Shown in pieces: positions 49,870 to 58,501 of a stretch of DNA of 64,000 bases. Numbering within the stretch: position 1 is the stretch's first letter; each line of letters opens with the position of its first letter. Position numbers and translations under genes: made by a program. The DNA comes from SIG78 sp045635745 (GTDB lineage: Bacteria; Verrucomicrobiota; Lentisphaeria; Victivallales; Victivallaceae): assembly GCA_045635745.1 (NCBI GenBank), contig JAZTWG010000031.1:51048-115047 (forward strand), in the 5' to 3' direction. Under the pieces are notes generated by a model. That model searched no databases and was not told the DNA's origin. It saw only the letters and a program-made list of their open reading frames with translations.

Positions 49870-51594
49870 ATGGCTTGCAATCTTGATTTTGACCGCATGC
49901 TCTCCAAACTCACTATTGAAGAAAAAGTTGCACAGAAGATGGTCTTCGGCTGGACCGGAAGCATTATCGACAATTCGCTGCTGCGTTTTATCGACCAATA
50001 CGGTCTGGGCGGTTTGCGCGTGACACAGAATGGCGCCCGCAAAGCCGATGCCCGTTACCGGTTGAATGCCATCAGCAAAGATGCCCCCGATCCGGCGGCA
50101 GACCCCGGCAGTCTGGAACTGCCGCTTGAGTGGGGCGAAAAAACTCTGGATATTTCCATACCTTCGCCCATCATTCCCGGCGATATGTTTGCCCGTCAGC
50201 TCAATATCTACCGCAAACGCTGTCTGGAACGCAATGGCCTGCCCATGCATACGGTTGCTGACTTTGAAGGCGCCACCAACAACTTCCCGGCACCCTATCT
50301 TATCAGCCCGCCCAATGCCATGAGTCTGGGCAGACTCGGCGACTTTGATCTGGTTGAACGGCTCTACAAGGCTATGGCCCGTCAGCTCAAAGCTCTGGGG
50401 ATCGACTGGATCCATTCGCCGGTATCCGATGTAAATGTGAATCCGGAAAATCCGGAAATTTCCACCCGCAGTTTCGGCGGCGATCCGGCCGTGGTGACCG
50501 CCGGCAGCCGTGCTTTGATCAAAGGCTGTACTGCTTCGGGGCTGATTACCAGCATGAAGCACTTTCCCGGCCGCGGCGACTCCATGGAAGATGCTCATTA
50601 CAGCGTGCCGTCGGTCGATCTTTGTTTGAAAGATCTCGAAGATATGCACACTTCGCCCTACCGTACTTTGATTGCCGAAGGGATCGTGCCTTCGATCATG
50701 TTGGCTCACACTGTTTATCCGGCGCTGGATGACTCCGGCGATATTGCCACCTGCTCGCCGAAAATCATCAACGATTATCTGCGCGGCGAACTGGGTTTTG
50801 AGGGCGTTATTACTACCGACTCGCTGACCATGGGCGGACTTATCAACAAGTATTCGCTGACCGAAGCGTGCATTCTTAATACGCTTGCCGGCGGCGACTT
50901 GCTGTTGATGAAAGCGGAAAACGCACTTCGCAGCAAAGTTCACGAAGCGGTGGTCAATGCCGTCAAGTCCGGCAGAATACCTGAAGAGATGATCGACGCC
51001 AGCTTGAAGCGCATCTGGAAACTCAAGGCGCAGTTCGGCTTGTTCGATAATGGCGGCATTACCGATGACAGCAAAACCAACGGGATCGTGGCTGATCCCG
51101 CTGCCCGCGCTGTCGGGAGAGAAGCTGCGCAGAAAGTTCTGCACATCATGCGCAACGAAGACAATCTCTGGCCGATCGACAAGAACTGCAAGCTCCTGGT
51201 CATCGAGCATCTGACCGATAACCACACCCGCCGCAATCAATTCTGGAACTATCCGGGATTCATCAATGAATTTCTCCAGAAATATACCGAAAACTACACC
51301 TATGTGGAATTCAATCCGCACAAGGAAGACCGTGCCTGGAGATATATTGATGAACTGCTGCCCATGGCGGATAAAGTGCTGATGCTCGGCGATTACGACC
51401 GCAGCTGCCCCGGCAAAGCCACCCGCGAGTTTGTGGAAAAACTTATCGCCAAAGGCAAGCCGGTGATTTATGCCACCAGCAATCCGTATAAAGAGCTGAT
51501 GATCCCCGATAACGCAAAAAATGTGATCTTTACCGGCGGCATCATGCACGAACAATACGAAGCACTGGTAGACTTCATATTCGGTAAACTCTGA
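49870..51594 (+). CDS. Glycoside hydrolase family 3 (beta-N-acetylhexosaminidase/glucosidase-like)
   Basis: The 574-residue protein has a GH3 TIM barrel (LTIEEKVAQKM start), the motif MKHFPGRGDSMEDAH (about residues 233-247) and the nucleophile region GVITTDSLTMGGL (Asp about 316). A second alpha/beta domain follows (from about 410, LWPIDKNCKLLVIEH). The KHFPGxGD...H pattern is typical of NagZ-type N-acetylglucosaminidases, which use the His-Asp pair as general acid/base; that points to amino-sugar substrates. There is no signal peptide, so the enzyme is probably cytoplasmic. I chose the ATG at 49870, behind CAGGAG. A strong terminator follows. Confidence 0.9.
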   Translation: MACNLDFDRMLSKLTIEEKVAQKMVFGWTGSIIDNSLLRFIDQYGLGGLRVTQNGARKADARYRLNAISKDAPDPAADPGSLELPLEWGEKTLDISIPSPIIPGDMFARQLNIYRKRCLERNGLPMHTVADFEGATNNFPAPYLISPPNAMSLGRLGDFDLVERLYKAMARQLKALGIDWIHSPVSDVNVNPENPEISTRSFGGDPAVVTAGSRALIKGCTASGLITSMKHFPGRGDSMEDAHYSVPSVDLCLKDLEDMHTSPYRTLIAEGIVPSIMLAHTVYPALDDSGDIATCSPKIINDYLRGELGFEGVITTDSLTMGGLINKYSLTEACILNTLAGGDLLLMKAENALRSKVHEAVVNAVKSGRIPEEMIDASLKRIWKLKAQFGLFDNGGITDDSKTNGIVADPAARAVGREAAQKVLHIMRNEDNLWPIDKNCKLLVIEHLTDNHTRRNQFWNYPGFINEFLQKYTENYTYVEFNPHKEDRAWRYIDELLPMADKVLMLGDYDRSCPGKATREFVEKLIAKGKPVIYATSNPYKELMIPDNAKNVIFTGGIMHEQYEALVDFIFGKL

Positions 51595-51620
51595 TTTACC
51601 GCACATCATCGAAAGATCAA

Positions 51621-51656
51621 CAACTCATGCGGCCGCCGCCGCATGAGTTGTTTTTT
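51621..51656 (+). terminator. Rho-independent terminator after the GH3 gene
   Basis: A perfect 13-bp stem (51621-51633 with 51638-51650, CAACTCATGCGGC) with a 4-nt loop is followed by six T. Confidence 0.93.
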
Positions 51657-51678
51657 CTTTAATATCTTAATATTGGCA

Positions 51679-51708
51679 GTGGCAAAAATTCTCTAATTGC
51701 TGTATATT
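51679..51708 (+). promoter_or_regulatory. Predicted promoter of icd
   Basis: GTGGCA (51679-51684) and TATATT (51703-51708) are 18 bp apart. The spacer resembles that of gatB (GGCAAAAAT then GTATATTA). The icd ATG is at 51751. Confidence 0.4.
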
Positions 51709-51750
51709 AACTTTGAACTTTTTTTATCAACTGACAAGGAAGTGTATTAT

Positions 51751-53004
51751 ATGAGCAAATTTGACAAAATTCAGGTGCCTGCCGGCGATAAGATCGTTAC
51801 CGATGCCAATGGCAAACTTCAAGTTTCAGACCGCCCGATCGTGGCGTTTATCGAAGGCGACGGTACCGGACCGGATATTACCCGCGCAAGCATGCATATC
51901 TGGAACAGCGCAGTGAAAAAAGCTTACAACGGCAAGCGCGAGATCGCGTGGATGGAAGTCTTTGCCGGTGAAAAAGCCAATGCTGTTTACGGCAAAGAAC
52001 TCTGGCTGCCCGATGAAACTGTGGAAGCCATCCGCGAATATCTCGTGGCGATCAAGGGCCCGCTGACCACTCCCGTCGGCGGCGGTATCCGTTCGCTGAA
52101 CGTGGCATTGCGCCAGCTGCTCGACCTTTATGTATGCCTGCGCCCGGTGCGTTACTTCAAAGGTGTGCCTTCACCGGTCAAAGAACCGGAAAAGACCGAT
52201 ATGGTGATCTTCCGCGAAAACTCTGAAGATATTTATGCCGGGATCGAATGGTTTGCCGGTACGCCGGAAGCGCAGAAAGTTATCGACTTTCTGCAGAATG
52301 AAATGCAGGTAAAAAAGATCCGTTTCCCCGAATGCAGCTCCATTGGCATCAAGCCCGTCAGCAAAGAGGGTTCCGAACGTCTGGTGCGCGCGGCCATGGA
52401 ATATGCCATCAAGCACAACCGCCGCAACGTGACACTGGTGCACAAAGGCAATATCATGAAGTTTACCGAAGGCGGCTTCAAAAACTGGGGCTACGATCTC
52501 GTGCGCAACGAGTTTGCCGATGTGGCGGTGCCCGCGCCTGATTGCGACTGGCAGGCTCCGGAAGGCAAGATCCTGGTCAAAGACTGCATTTGCGATGCGT
52601 TTCTGCAGCAGATTCTCACCCGCCCCGATGAATACGATGTGGTTGCCACGCTCAATTTGAACGGCGACTATGTCTCCGATGCTCTTGCCGCGTGTGTCGG
52701 CGGTATCGGTATTGCTCCGGGAGCCAACATCAACTACGTTACCGGCCATGCGCTCTTCGAAGCCACCCACGGCACCGCGCCCAAATATGCCAATCTCGAT
52801 AAGGTCAACCCCAGTTCGCTGGCGCTTTCCGGCGAAATGCTGCTGCGGCACATCGGCTGGGATGAAGCGGCCGATCTCGTTACCAAAGGCATCGAACAGG
52901 CCATTCAGGACAAAGTGGTGACCTACGACTTTGCCCGTCTGATGGATAACGCTACTGAAGTCTCCTGTTCGGGATTTGCCAAAGCGGTCGTTGACCGTAT
53001 GTAA
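51751..53004 (+). CDS. icd: NADP-dependent isocitrate dehydrogenase
   Basis: The 417-residue enzyme converts isocitrate to 2-oxoglutarate. It is of the E. coli type. The substrate loop PVGGGIRSLNVALRQ contains the serine that is phosphorylated by AceK in enterics. It is followed by CLRPVRYFKGVPSPV, DMVIFRENSEDIYAGIEW, the Lys in VHKGNIMKFTEGGF, the metal acids in LNLNGDYVSDALAACVGG and the nucleotide loop ATHGTAPKYAN. I chose ATG 51751, with AAGGAAG upstream, rather than 51697, which lies in the promoter. It is flanked by terminators and is monocistronic. No aceK gene is seen. Confidence 0.97.
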   Translation: MSKFDKIQVPAGDKIVTDANGKLQVSDRPIVAFIEGDGTGPDITRASMHIWNSAVKKAYNGKREIAWMEVFAGEKANAVYGKELWLPDETVEAIREYLVAIKGPLTTPVGGGIRSLNVALRQLLDLYVCLRPVRYFKGVPSPVKEPEKTDMVIFRENSEDIYAGIEWFAGTPEAQKVIDFLQNEMQVKKIRFPECSSIGIKPVSKEGSERLVRAAMEYAIKHNRRNVTLVHKGNIMKFTEGGFKNWGYDLVRNEFADVAVPAPDCDWQAPEGKILVKDCICDAFLQQILTRPDEYDVVATLNLNGDYVSDALAACVGGIGIAPGANINYVTGHALFEATHGTAPKYANLDKVNPSSLALSGEMLLRHIGWDEAADLVTKGIEQAIQDKVVTYDFARLMDNATEVSCSGFAKAVVDRM

Positions 53005-53029
53005 TTCAAATACAAAAATTTCACATATT

Positions 53030-53066
53030 TCCGGCGGGGGCAACAGAATTTCCGCCGGATTTTTTT
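53030..53066 (+). terminator. Rho-independent terminator after icd
   Basis: TCCGGCGG (53030-53037) pairs with CCGCCGGA (53052-53059), followed by seven T. Confidence 0.85.
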
Positions 53067-53093
53067 CTGATTTTTAACAGGATCAAACAGAAA

Positions 53094-53999
53094 ATGAAAC
53101 TTGTTTCAATGCTTGATGAGGAGCTTTTTCTGGATATTGCCGGTAAATCCCGCCGGGAGGTCTATACAGCGCTGCTGGAAAAGCTGTCAGCCTTTAATGA
53201 ACTTGCTCTCGATATACCCGCCGTGGTGGATGAAATGCTGGAACGTGAAAAAATCACCGGTTCCGTTTTCCGCGGCGTAGCTATGCCGCATGTGCGTATT
53301 GCCGAACTGCACGACCTTTTTATTGCCGTCGGACTGCCGGCTGATCCGGAAGCAATGGGCGGAGCCGAACCGGAACATCTGGTCATAATGGCGATCATCG
53401 GCGGGGATATGTCCGATGTTTATCTGAAAATGCTTTCCACCATCGCCCGGCATCTGCACGATCCGGCAGCGGCTCAACAGCTCCGTGCTGCTGCCGCCGG
53501 CGGTAAGGCAGAATTGTGGCAGTATCTGGCAAACAGTGATATTAAAATGCGCGAAATTGTTACTGCTGAAGATGTTATGAGTGAAGTTTCTGCAGTGCTC
53601 TGCGAAGATGATCTGCTTTCGGCTGCTTTTGATATGTTCAGCAAAACGCAGAAACGTTTTCTGCCGGTGGTGGATAAATCCGGTCGATTGGTAGGAGAAT
53701 TGTCTGCCCGGATGGTTATCCGCAGCTTTTTTCCGGAATATGTCTTTATGATGGAGCATATGAATTTTCTCAACGACTTTGCGGTCTTTAATGAAATTTT
53801 CAGCTCGGAGCACTCCGCTCCGGTGCGTGAATACATGAATAAAGAACCCTTGCAGGTCAAACTCGATACTCCGCTCATTCAGGCCACTTTGCTGATTGCC
53901 CGGCAGGAAGCCGGAGATGTTTGCGTTGTCGATGAAGAAAATCAGCTGTGCGGTGTCTTTTCCGTTGAAAACATTATAAACAAGGTGTTGCGCGGTTGA
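53094..53999 (+). CDS. PTS EIIA-like domain fused to a CBS pair
   Basis: The 301-residue protein has an N-terminal PTS EIIA (fructose/nitrogen type) domain (residues about 1-145). The phosphorylatable His is in GVAMPHVRI (His about 66). A C-terminal pair of CBS motifs follows (about 158-300: VMSEVSAVLCEDDLLSAAF, FLPVVDKSGRLVGE, VREYMNKEPLQVKLDTPLIQ, GDVCVVDEENQLCGVFS). CBS pairs sense adenine nucleotides. The gene is 9 bp upstream of the membrane transporter at 54009, so the likely role is regulation of that transporter by phosphorylation state and nucleotide level. That is inference; no HPr or EI gene is in the window. Confidence 0.85.
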   Translation: MKLVSMLDEELFLDIAGKSRREVYTALLEKLSAFNELALDIPAVVDEMLEREKITGSVFRGVAMPHVRIAELHDLFIAVGLPADPEAMGGAEPEHLVIMAIIGGDMSDVYLKMLSTIARHLHDPAAAQQLRAAAAGGKAELWQYLANSDIKMREIVTAEDVMSEVSAVLCEDDLLSAAFDMFSKTQKRFLPVVDKSGRLVGELSARMVIRSFFPEYVFMMEHMNFLNDFAVFNEIFSSEHSAPVREYMNKEPLQVKLDTPLIQATLLIARQEAGDVCVVDEENQLCGVFSVENIINKVLRG

Positions 54000-54008
54000 G
54001 GTTGCATT

Positions 54009-55364
54009 ATGGATTGGGTATTTTGGATCGGGACAACGGTGTTTGTACTTACATATATACTTATCGCCACTGAAAAAGTGCATAAAGTGATTTGCGCGTT
54101 GGGCGGTGCTGCATTGATGTTTATTTTTGTGCTGCATAGAGGTCATGGCGCGGCAGAAAATCTGACCGGCGCTGCGGCAGAATACGCCAAACTCGATGCC
54201 TGGGCACGGCATGTGAATTTTGATGTTATTTTTACTCTGTGCGGCATGATGATTCTGGTGAATATATTGAGCACCACCGGACTTTTTCAGTATGTGGCGA
54301 TCAAATGCGCCAAACTTGCCAAGGGCAGTCCTTTGAAGATGATGATCTTTCTCTGCATGGCAACAGCATTTATGTCGGCATTTCTGGATAACGTAACCAC
54401 TATATTGCTGGTGGCACCGGTTACTCTGGTGGTGTGTTCCGAACTGGGGATTCCGGCGATTCCGTTTCTGCTTGCCGAAACCATGTCGAGCAACATCGGC
54501 GGTACGGCTACTCTGATCGGGGACCCGCCGAACCTGATCATCGGCTCGGCTGCCAAGCTTGACTTTGCGGCATTTCTGATCCATCTGACACCGTTTGTGG
54601 TCGTCATTATGGGTATATACATGTTTGCTTTGTGGCTCTATTACCGCAAAAAACTTTTTGTAACCCTGGAAAAACGCGCCCGTATCATGGAACTGGATGA
54701 AAATGCGGCTATAACCGACCGCAAGCGCATGAAACGCGGTCTGCTGATAATGATTCTGACCATTGCCGGATTTCTTTCGCACAGTTTCAGCGGTCTGGAA
54801 CCGGGTGTGGTGGCCATGGCCGGCGCGGCGTCGGCATTGCTGGTCTGCCGGGTGGATGTGGAAAAAGCGCTGGAAAAAGTCGAATGGGTGACGCTGTTCT
54901 TTTTTATCGGTTTGTTTGTGATAGTATCCGGAGCAAAGGATTGCGGACTTATCGATTTCATCGGCAAATATATGCAGATATTCAACCATATGCATCCATT
55001 GGCAGCCATGCTGATAATTATGTGGATCTGCGGGATCGCGGCGGCGGTAACCAACAATGTGTCATTTACTGCGGCGGTGGTGTCGATCATTGCATTTTTT
55101 ATGCAGAATGCGCCGGCTTTTCAGAACAATGCGGATCTTTGCAAGCTCATGTGGTGGGCTCTGGCATTGGCGGTCTGTCTGGGCGGCAACGGTTCGCTGG
55201 TCGGAGCTGCGGCCAATCTGGTGGCGGTGGATCTGGCGGCAAAGGCAGGCTGTGTTTTGTCGTTCAAAGATTTTCTGCGCTACGGCGTGCCGGTAACGCT
55301 GGGCAGTATGCTGGCGGCAACGGGTTATATTGTTTTGAGATATTTGTTTCTGACCGGGAATTGA
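54009..55364 (+). CDS. ArsB/NhaD-type ion transporter
   Basis: The 451-residue protein has about 11-12 hydrophobic helices. It has two re-entrant type signatures of the ion transporter superfamily: SSNIGGTATLIGDPPNLIIGS (about residues 162-181) and LGGNGSLVGAAANLVAVDLA near the C-terminus. The FLDNVTTILLVAP segment before the first one is also typical. The ArsB/NhaD group exports arsenite or exchanges Na+ for H+. No ars genes are nearby, so a Na+/H+ antiporter or anion transporter is more likely. It is co-transcribed with the EIIA-CBS protein upstream and the GNAT gene 4 bp downstream. Confidence 0.88.
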   Translation: MDWVFWIGTTVFVLTYILIATEKVHKVICALGGAALMFIFVLHRGHGAAENLTGAAAEYAKLDAWARHVNFDVIFTLCGMMILVNILSTTGLFQYVAIKCAKLAKGSPLKMMIFLCMATAFMSAFLDNVTTILLVAPVTLVVCSELGIPAIPFLLAETMSSNIGGTATLIGDPPNLIIGSAAKLDFAAFLIHLTPFVVVIMGIYMFALWLYYRKKLFVTLEKRARIMELDENAAITDRKRMKRGLLIMILTIAGFLSHSFSGLEPGVVAMAGAASALLVCRVDVEKALEKVEWVTLFFFIGLFVIVSGAKDCGLIDFIGKYMQIFNHMHPLAAMLIIMWICGIAAAVTNNVSFTAAVVSIIAFFMQNAPAFQNNADLCKLMWWALALAVCLGGNGSLVGAAANLVAVDLAAKAGCVLSFKDFLRYGVPVTLGSMLAATGYIVLRYLFLTGN

Positions 55365-55368
55365 TATT

Positions 55369-55788
55369 ATGCCGCATATAGAAATTGTTGAATTGAAAAC
55401 GCTTACACTCCGCCGGCAGCAACAGCTGCTGGAACTCTTTACCGCAGCGGATTTTACCGACAGTGCTGATACGGCCGACTGGCTCAATGCGGCAATCGCC
55501 GGTTCAGTTCTGGCAGTGGGAGCGCTGGATGAAAATGGCGATTTGGTGGGATTTGCCCGCGCGCTGGGCGATGGCGTGAGCGATTGTTACATACAGGATG
55601 TAACGGTCAAATCCAGCTGCCGTAAGCAGGGAATCGGCTCGATGCTGGTTGAATATCTGCTCAAAGAGCTTGAAAAACGCCATATCGACTGGATCGGATT
55701 GATCGCCACGCCGGGGAACGGAGATTTTTACCGGAATATGGGCTTTGAGGTAATGTCTGACCATATTCCCATGGTGCTGAAAAAATAA
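55369..55788 (+). CDS. GNAT-family N-acetyltransferase
   Basis: The 139-residue protein has the GNAT acetyl-CoA motif VKSSCRKQGIGSMLVEYLL (Q-x-x-G-x-G/S pattern, about residues 80-98) and the closing beta strand region GNGDFYRNMGFEV. It starts 4 bp after the transporter stop. The acceptor substrate is unknown. Small stand-alone GNATs of this kind often acetylate amines, amino acids or antibiotics. Confidence 0.88.
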   Translation: MPHIEIVELKTLTLRRQQQLLELFTAADFTDSADTADWLNAAIAGSVLAVGALDENGDLVGFARALGDGVSDCYIQDVTVKSSCRKQGIGSMLVEYLLKELEKRHIDWIGLIATPGNGDFYRNMGFEVMSDHIPMVLKK

Positions 55789-55946
55789 TTTCTCCGTAGT
55801 GCAGCGGCCGGTAAGTTGGTTATCGGAGGCGGCGTACTCAAGAATTCAGCAGCTTCTCCGGCAACAGTTATCCGGCATCCGGGGGCGGTGGACTCTCTTC
55901 CGGACGCGTACAGCCAAAAAATATGAGTTAAAATCAGTTTGCGGAC
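55789..55946. other. Intergenic region with nothing recognised
   Basis: The DNA after the GNAT gene is GC-rich and can be read through in several frames, but I see no ribosome site, conserved protein motif, tRNA cloverleaf or terminator. It might be a decayed gene fragment. Confidence 0.4.
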
Positions 55947-55974
55947 TTGAAAAAATCATAGAATATGTTAATAT
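55947..55974 (+). promoter_or_regulatory. Possible promoter of the TPR lipoprotein gene
   Basis: TTGAAA (55947-55952) and TAATAT (55969-55974) are 16 bp apart, about 45 bp before the ATG at 56019. Confidence 0.4.
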
Positions 55975-56018
55975 ATATCTATCGAAAAAAACATGTAAAG
56001 ATCCGGAAAAACGTTTCA

Positions 56019-56795
56019 ATGAAAAAATATCTGGTAAAATCTTTTCTTCTTCTGCTGCCGGTGCTCTTTGCCGGTTTGCCGGGCGGCTGTACCGGCGAAG
56101 ATGTCAGCAATGATGTATTGCTGACCGCGGCGGTGGAGTGTGCCCGCAGCGGCAACTGGCAGGGGTGCGAAGACAACGCCATGACCGTGCTGAAACGCGA
56201 TGCAGTAAATCCGCACGCATTGCTGTTGCGTTCGCTGGCATCGGAACATCTGGGCAAACTCGATGTGGCGGTGGATACCGCACGGCAGGCGGCGGAAAAT
56301 GCGCCGGAAGATTTTGCTGCCCAGTACAATTACGGCCGGTTGCTGGCCGCCAGACCGGATATGGCAAAAAATGCGATCAAAGTTCTGGAACGCGCCCTGA
56401 AACTGCGTCCGGGCAACCGCAACACACTCATACTTTTGGGGCAGTGCAGCAGCCGGATAAATGCCGACAATGCCATTGACTACTACAAAGCGCTTCCGGC
56501 ATCGATCCAGCGTTTGCCGGAGATCCAGACCCGCATGGCGATCTATTACCTTGACCGGCGCGACCGCGACAGACGCAATCTCAATCTTGCGCTGCAGTCG
56601 CTGGCCAATGCGTACAGAAGTGCGCCGGATAATCCGGGGATCGTGCTTAATCTGGCAATGTTTCTGGATCATTACATCGGTAACGGGCGGAAGGCATCGG
56701 CTTTCTACAACCGCTATCTCATACGCACCGAACATAATCCGGAACTGAATCCGGTGCGGGCACAGGTCAAGGCACGCATAAGTGCTTTGCGGTAA
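56019..56795 (+). CDS. TPR lipoprotein
   Basis: The 258-residue protein has a lipoprotein signal (KKYLVKSFLLLLPVLFAGLP, lipobox PGGC, Cys about residue 24). TPR repeats follow (ALLLRSLASEHLGKLDVAVD, AAQYNYGRLLAARPDMAKNA, NTLILLGQCSSRINADNAID). It resembles PilF/NlpI-type outer-membrane-anchored scaffolds only in architecture. I chose ATG 56019 because the signal peptide begins there; a frame to 55965 covers the predicted promoter. It precedes the CBM9-like genes by 51 bp. Confidence 0.8.
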   Translation: MKKYLVKSFLLLLPVLFAGLPGGCTGEDVSNDVLLTAAVECARSGNWQGCEDNAMTVLKRDAVNPHALLLRSLASEHLGKLDVAVDTARQAAENAPEDFAAQYNYGRLLAARPDMAKNAIKVLERALKLRPGNRNTLILLGQCSSRINADNAIDYYKALPASIQRLPEIQTRMAIYYLDRRDRDRRNLNLALQSLANAYRSAPDNPGIVLNLAMFLDHYIGNGRKASAFYNRYLIRTEHNPELNPVRAQVKARISALR

Positions 56796-56846
56796 AAAAC
56801 TTGTATATTTTCTGTATTACATAAAATATAAAATAAGGATATCATC

Positions 56847-57623
56847 ATGAAAAGTATTCTGTGGTGCATGCTGGTTGCCGTAACACTCTGCGGCTGCAGT
56901 TCGGTAAAAAACAGTTCAGAAGCCGTCGTGCCGGCTGTAGAAGTCATAAAAATCTCCGAAGCGATCAAGCTCGATGGCAAACTTGATGAAAAGATCTGGT
57001 CAAAAGCTCCGGCGTATACATTGACTTTTGTCAATGAAGTCGCCGGCTGGCCTGCCGCTGAACGCGACCGGGTGCTGCAGGATAAATACGAAAGCGCCAA
57101 AGTACGATTTCTTTATGACGATAAATACCTTTATGTGGGTGCCGAACTGGAAGATGACGATGTGATAAGCTACCTCGAACGCGATCAGGATCTGCTCTAT
57201 CGCGGTGCTGATACGCTGGAAATCTTTCTTTCGCCGGCCAGAGGCGCACATTACTGGGAACTTTACAGCACGCCCAGCGCCTACCGCACCAGTTTCTGCT
57301 TCCCTTCCGGCGGCATGATCGGTTTGCAGGAAGTTTTTTCCAAAAGCATGCTCATGCCGGGATTTGAAACCGCTTTTACGGTCAATGGCAAGATCAACGA
57401 CCACAAAGTCAAAGATAACGGCTGGACCACTGAAATGCGCATACCGCTTTCGGAAATCGCCGGCAAAGGCGTGAAATTCGGTCCCGGTGAGGAATGGAGC
57501 ATACTGGCGGCACGGTACAATTATTCGCACAACATGTACCGGCGTCAGCTTTCGGTTTTTCCGGCACTGCCGATCTGCAGTTTCCATTTGCGCCAGTACT
57601 ACGCACCGGTGATCTTCCGTTGA
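56847..57623 (+). CDS. Lipoprotein with a carbohydrate-binding family 9-like domain (paralogue A)
   Basis: The 258-residue lipoprotein (lipobox LCGC, Cys about residue 17) has one CBM9/DOMON-like beta-sandwich. Markers are the start IKLDGKLDEKIWSKAPAY, the segment VRFLYDDKYLYVGAELEDDD, DTLEIFLSPARGAHYWEL and the late NGWTTEMRIPLSEI. CBM9-like domains bind sugars or haem in different families; ligand unknown. It is in tandem with a paralogue 13 bp downstream. An AAGGA ribosome site precedes the ATG. Confidence 0.83.
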   Translation: MKSILWCMLVAVTLCGCSSVKNSSEAVVPAVEVIKISEAIKLDGKLDEKIWSKAPAYTLTFVNEVAGWPAAERDRVLQDKYESAKVRFLYDDKYLYVGAELEDDDVISYLERDQDLLYRGADTLEIFLSPARGAHYWELYSTPSAYRTSFCFPSGGMIGLQEVFSKSMLMPGFETAFTVNGKINDHKVKDNGWTTEMRIPLSEIAGKGVKFGPGEEWSILAARYNYSHNMYRRQLSVFPALPICSFHLRQYYAPVIFR

Positions 57624-57636
57624 GGGGGAGGGGTTT

Positions 57637-58419
57637 ATGAAAAAGAACGTTTTTTCGATCTTTCCGGCCGCGATGCTTCTACTGGCTGCCGGTTGCTGTT
57701 GTACTACTGCACCGGTTGAAAAACTGCCGCCGTCGGTAACGGTGGCAAAAGCCGCACCCGGCGAAATCGTTTTTGATGGCAAACTGTCGGAAACTTTCTG
57801 GCAGAAAGCGGCGGCTTATTCGCTTGAACGCAGCGATAAATCCGGCAAGCTCCCCCCGAAAGAAAAAGTCCGAGTTTTGCAGGATGCTCAAGAAAAGGGG
57901 CAGGTGAAATTTGCTTACGACGACAAATATTTTTATGTCGCGGCAATACTGGAAGACAACGATCTGATCGCCATGGGCAAAGATCAGGATCAGCTCATTA
58001 ACTTTGGCGATACATTCATGGTCTATCTGGCGCCGGAAAATGCGCTGCACTACTGGAATTTTACTGTTGCACCCAACAGCAGCAAGAGCGGCTATATGTT
58101 CGATATAGACGGGTTGTATTTGAATATGAAAGACAAAGATAAATACGGCCTGCTTCCGGGGTTCGAAGCTCTCTGCACTGTCAACGGCACTGTGAATAAA
58201 CAAAACGACCGCGATAAATGCTGGTGCGTGGAAATGCGGTTTCCGCTTGAAGCGATCGCCCGGTTGGGGATAAAATTTGCTCCCGGCGAAAAATGGCGTA
58301 TTATGGCGGCGCGGCGCAGTTATTCGGCATACAATTATGCGGTGCAGATTTCGGCTTATCCGCATCAGCCGGGAGCCAACTTCTTGCGTAAGTGTTTCGG
58401 CGTGGTGGATTTCCGCTGA
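57637..58419 (+). CDS. Lipoprotein with a carbohydrate-binding family 9-like domain (paralogue B)
   Basis: The 260-residue lipoprotein (lipobox AAGC, Cys about residue 20, followed by a CCC run) has the same domain as the preceding gene. It shows IVFDGKLSETFWQKAAAY, VKFAYDDKYFYVAAILEDND, DTFMVYLAPENALHYWNF and CWCVEMRFPLEAI. The two share motif order throughout, so they arose by tandem duplication and have since diverged widely. A strong terminator follows, closing the pair. Function is probably binding of a glycan or small molecule at the outer membrane; this is inference. Confidence 0.83.
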   Translation: MKKNVFSIFPAAMLLLAAGCCCTTAPVEKLPPSVTVAKAAPGEIVFDGKLSETFWQKAAAYSLERSDKSGKLPPKEKVRVLQDAQEKGQVKFAYDDKYFYVAAILEDNDLIAMGKDQDQLINFGDTFMVYLAPENALHYWNFTVAPNSSKSGYMFDIDGLYLNMKDKDKYGLLPGFEALCTVNGTVNKQNDRDKCWCVEMRFPLEAIARLGIKFAPGEKWRIMAARRSYSAYNYAVQISAYPHQPGANFLRKCFGVVDFR

Positions 58420-58428
58420 AAAAAATTA

Positions 58429-58464
58429 GCCATATGGAAGAAACTTCTGTATGGCATTTTTTTT
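58429..58464 (+). terminator. Rho-independent terminator after the CBM9-like pair
   Basis: GCCATATGGAAG (58429-58440) pairs with CTTCTGTATGGC (58444-58455) through 12 pairs including two G-U, with a 3-nt loop, followed by eight T from 58457. Confidence 0.88.
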
Positions 58465-58501
58465 ATATTTCATTAACAAGTTATTACGGGGAGAGTGTGT
58501 C

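Noticed and set aside
55796..55900. Possible tRNA or small structured RNA after the GNAT gene
   Set aside because: I could not form an acceptor stem, T-loop (GTTCRA) or a convincing cloverleaf.
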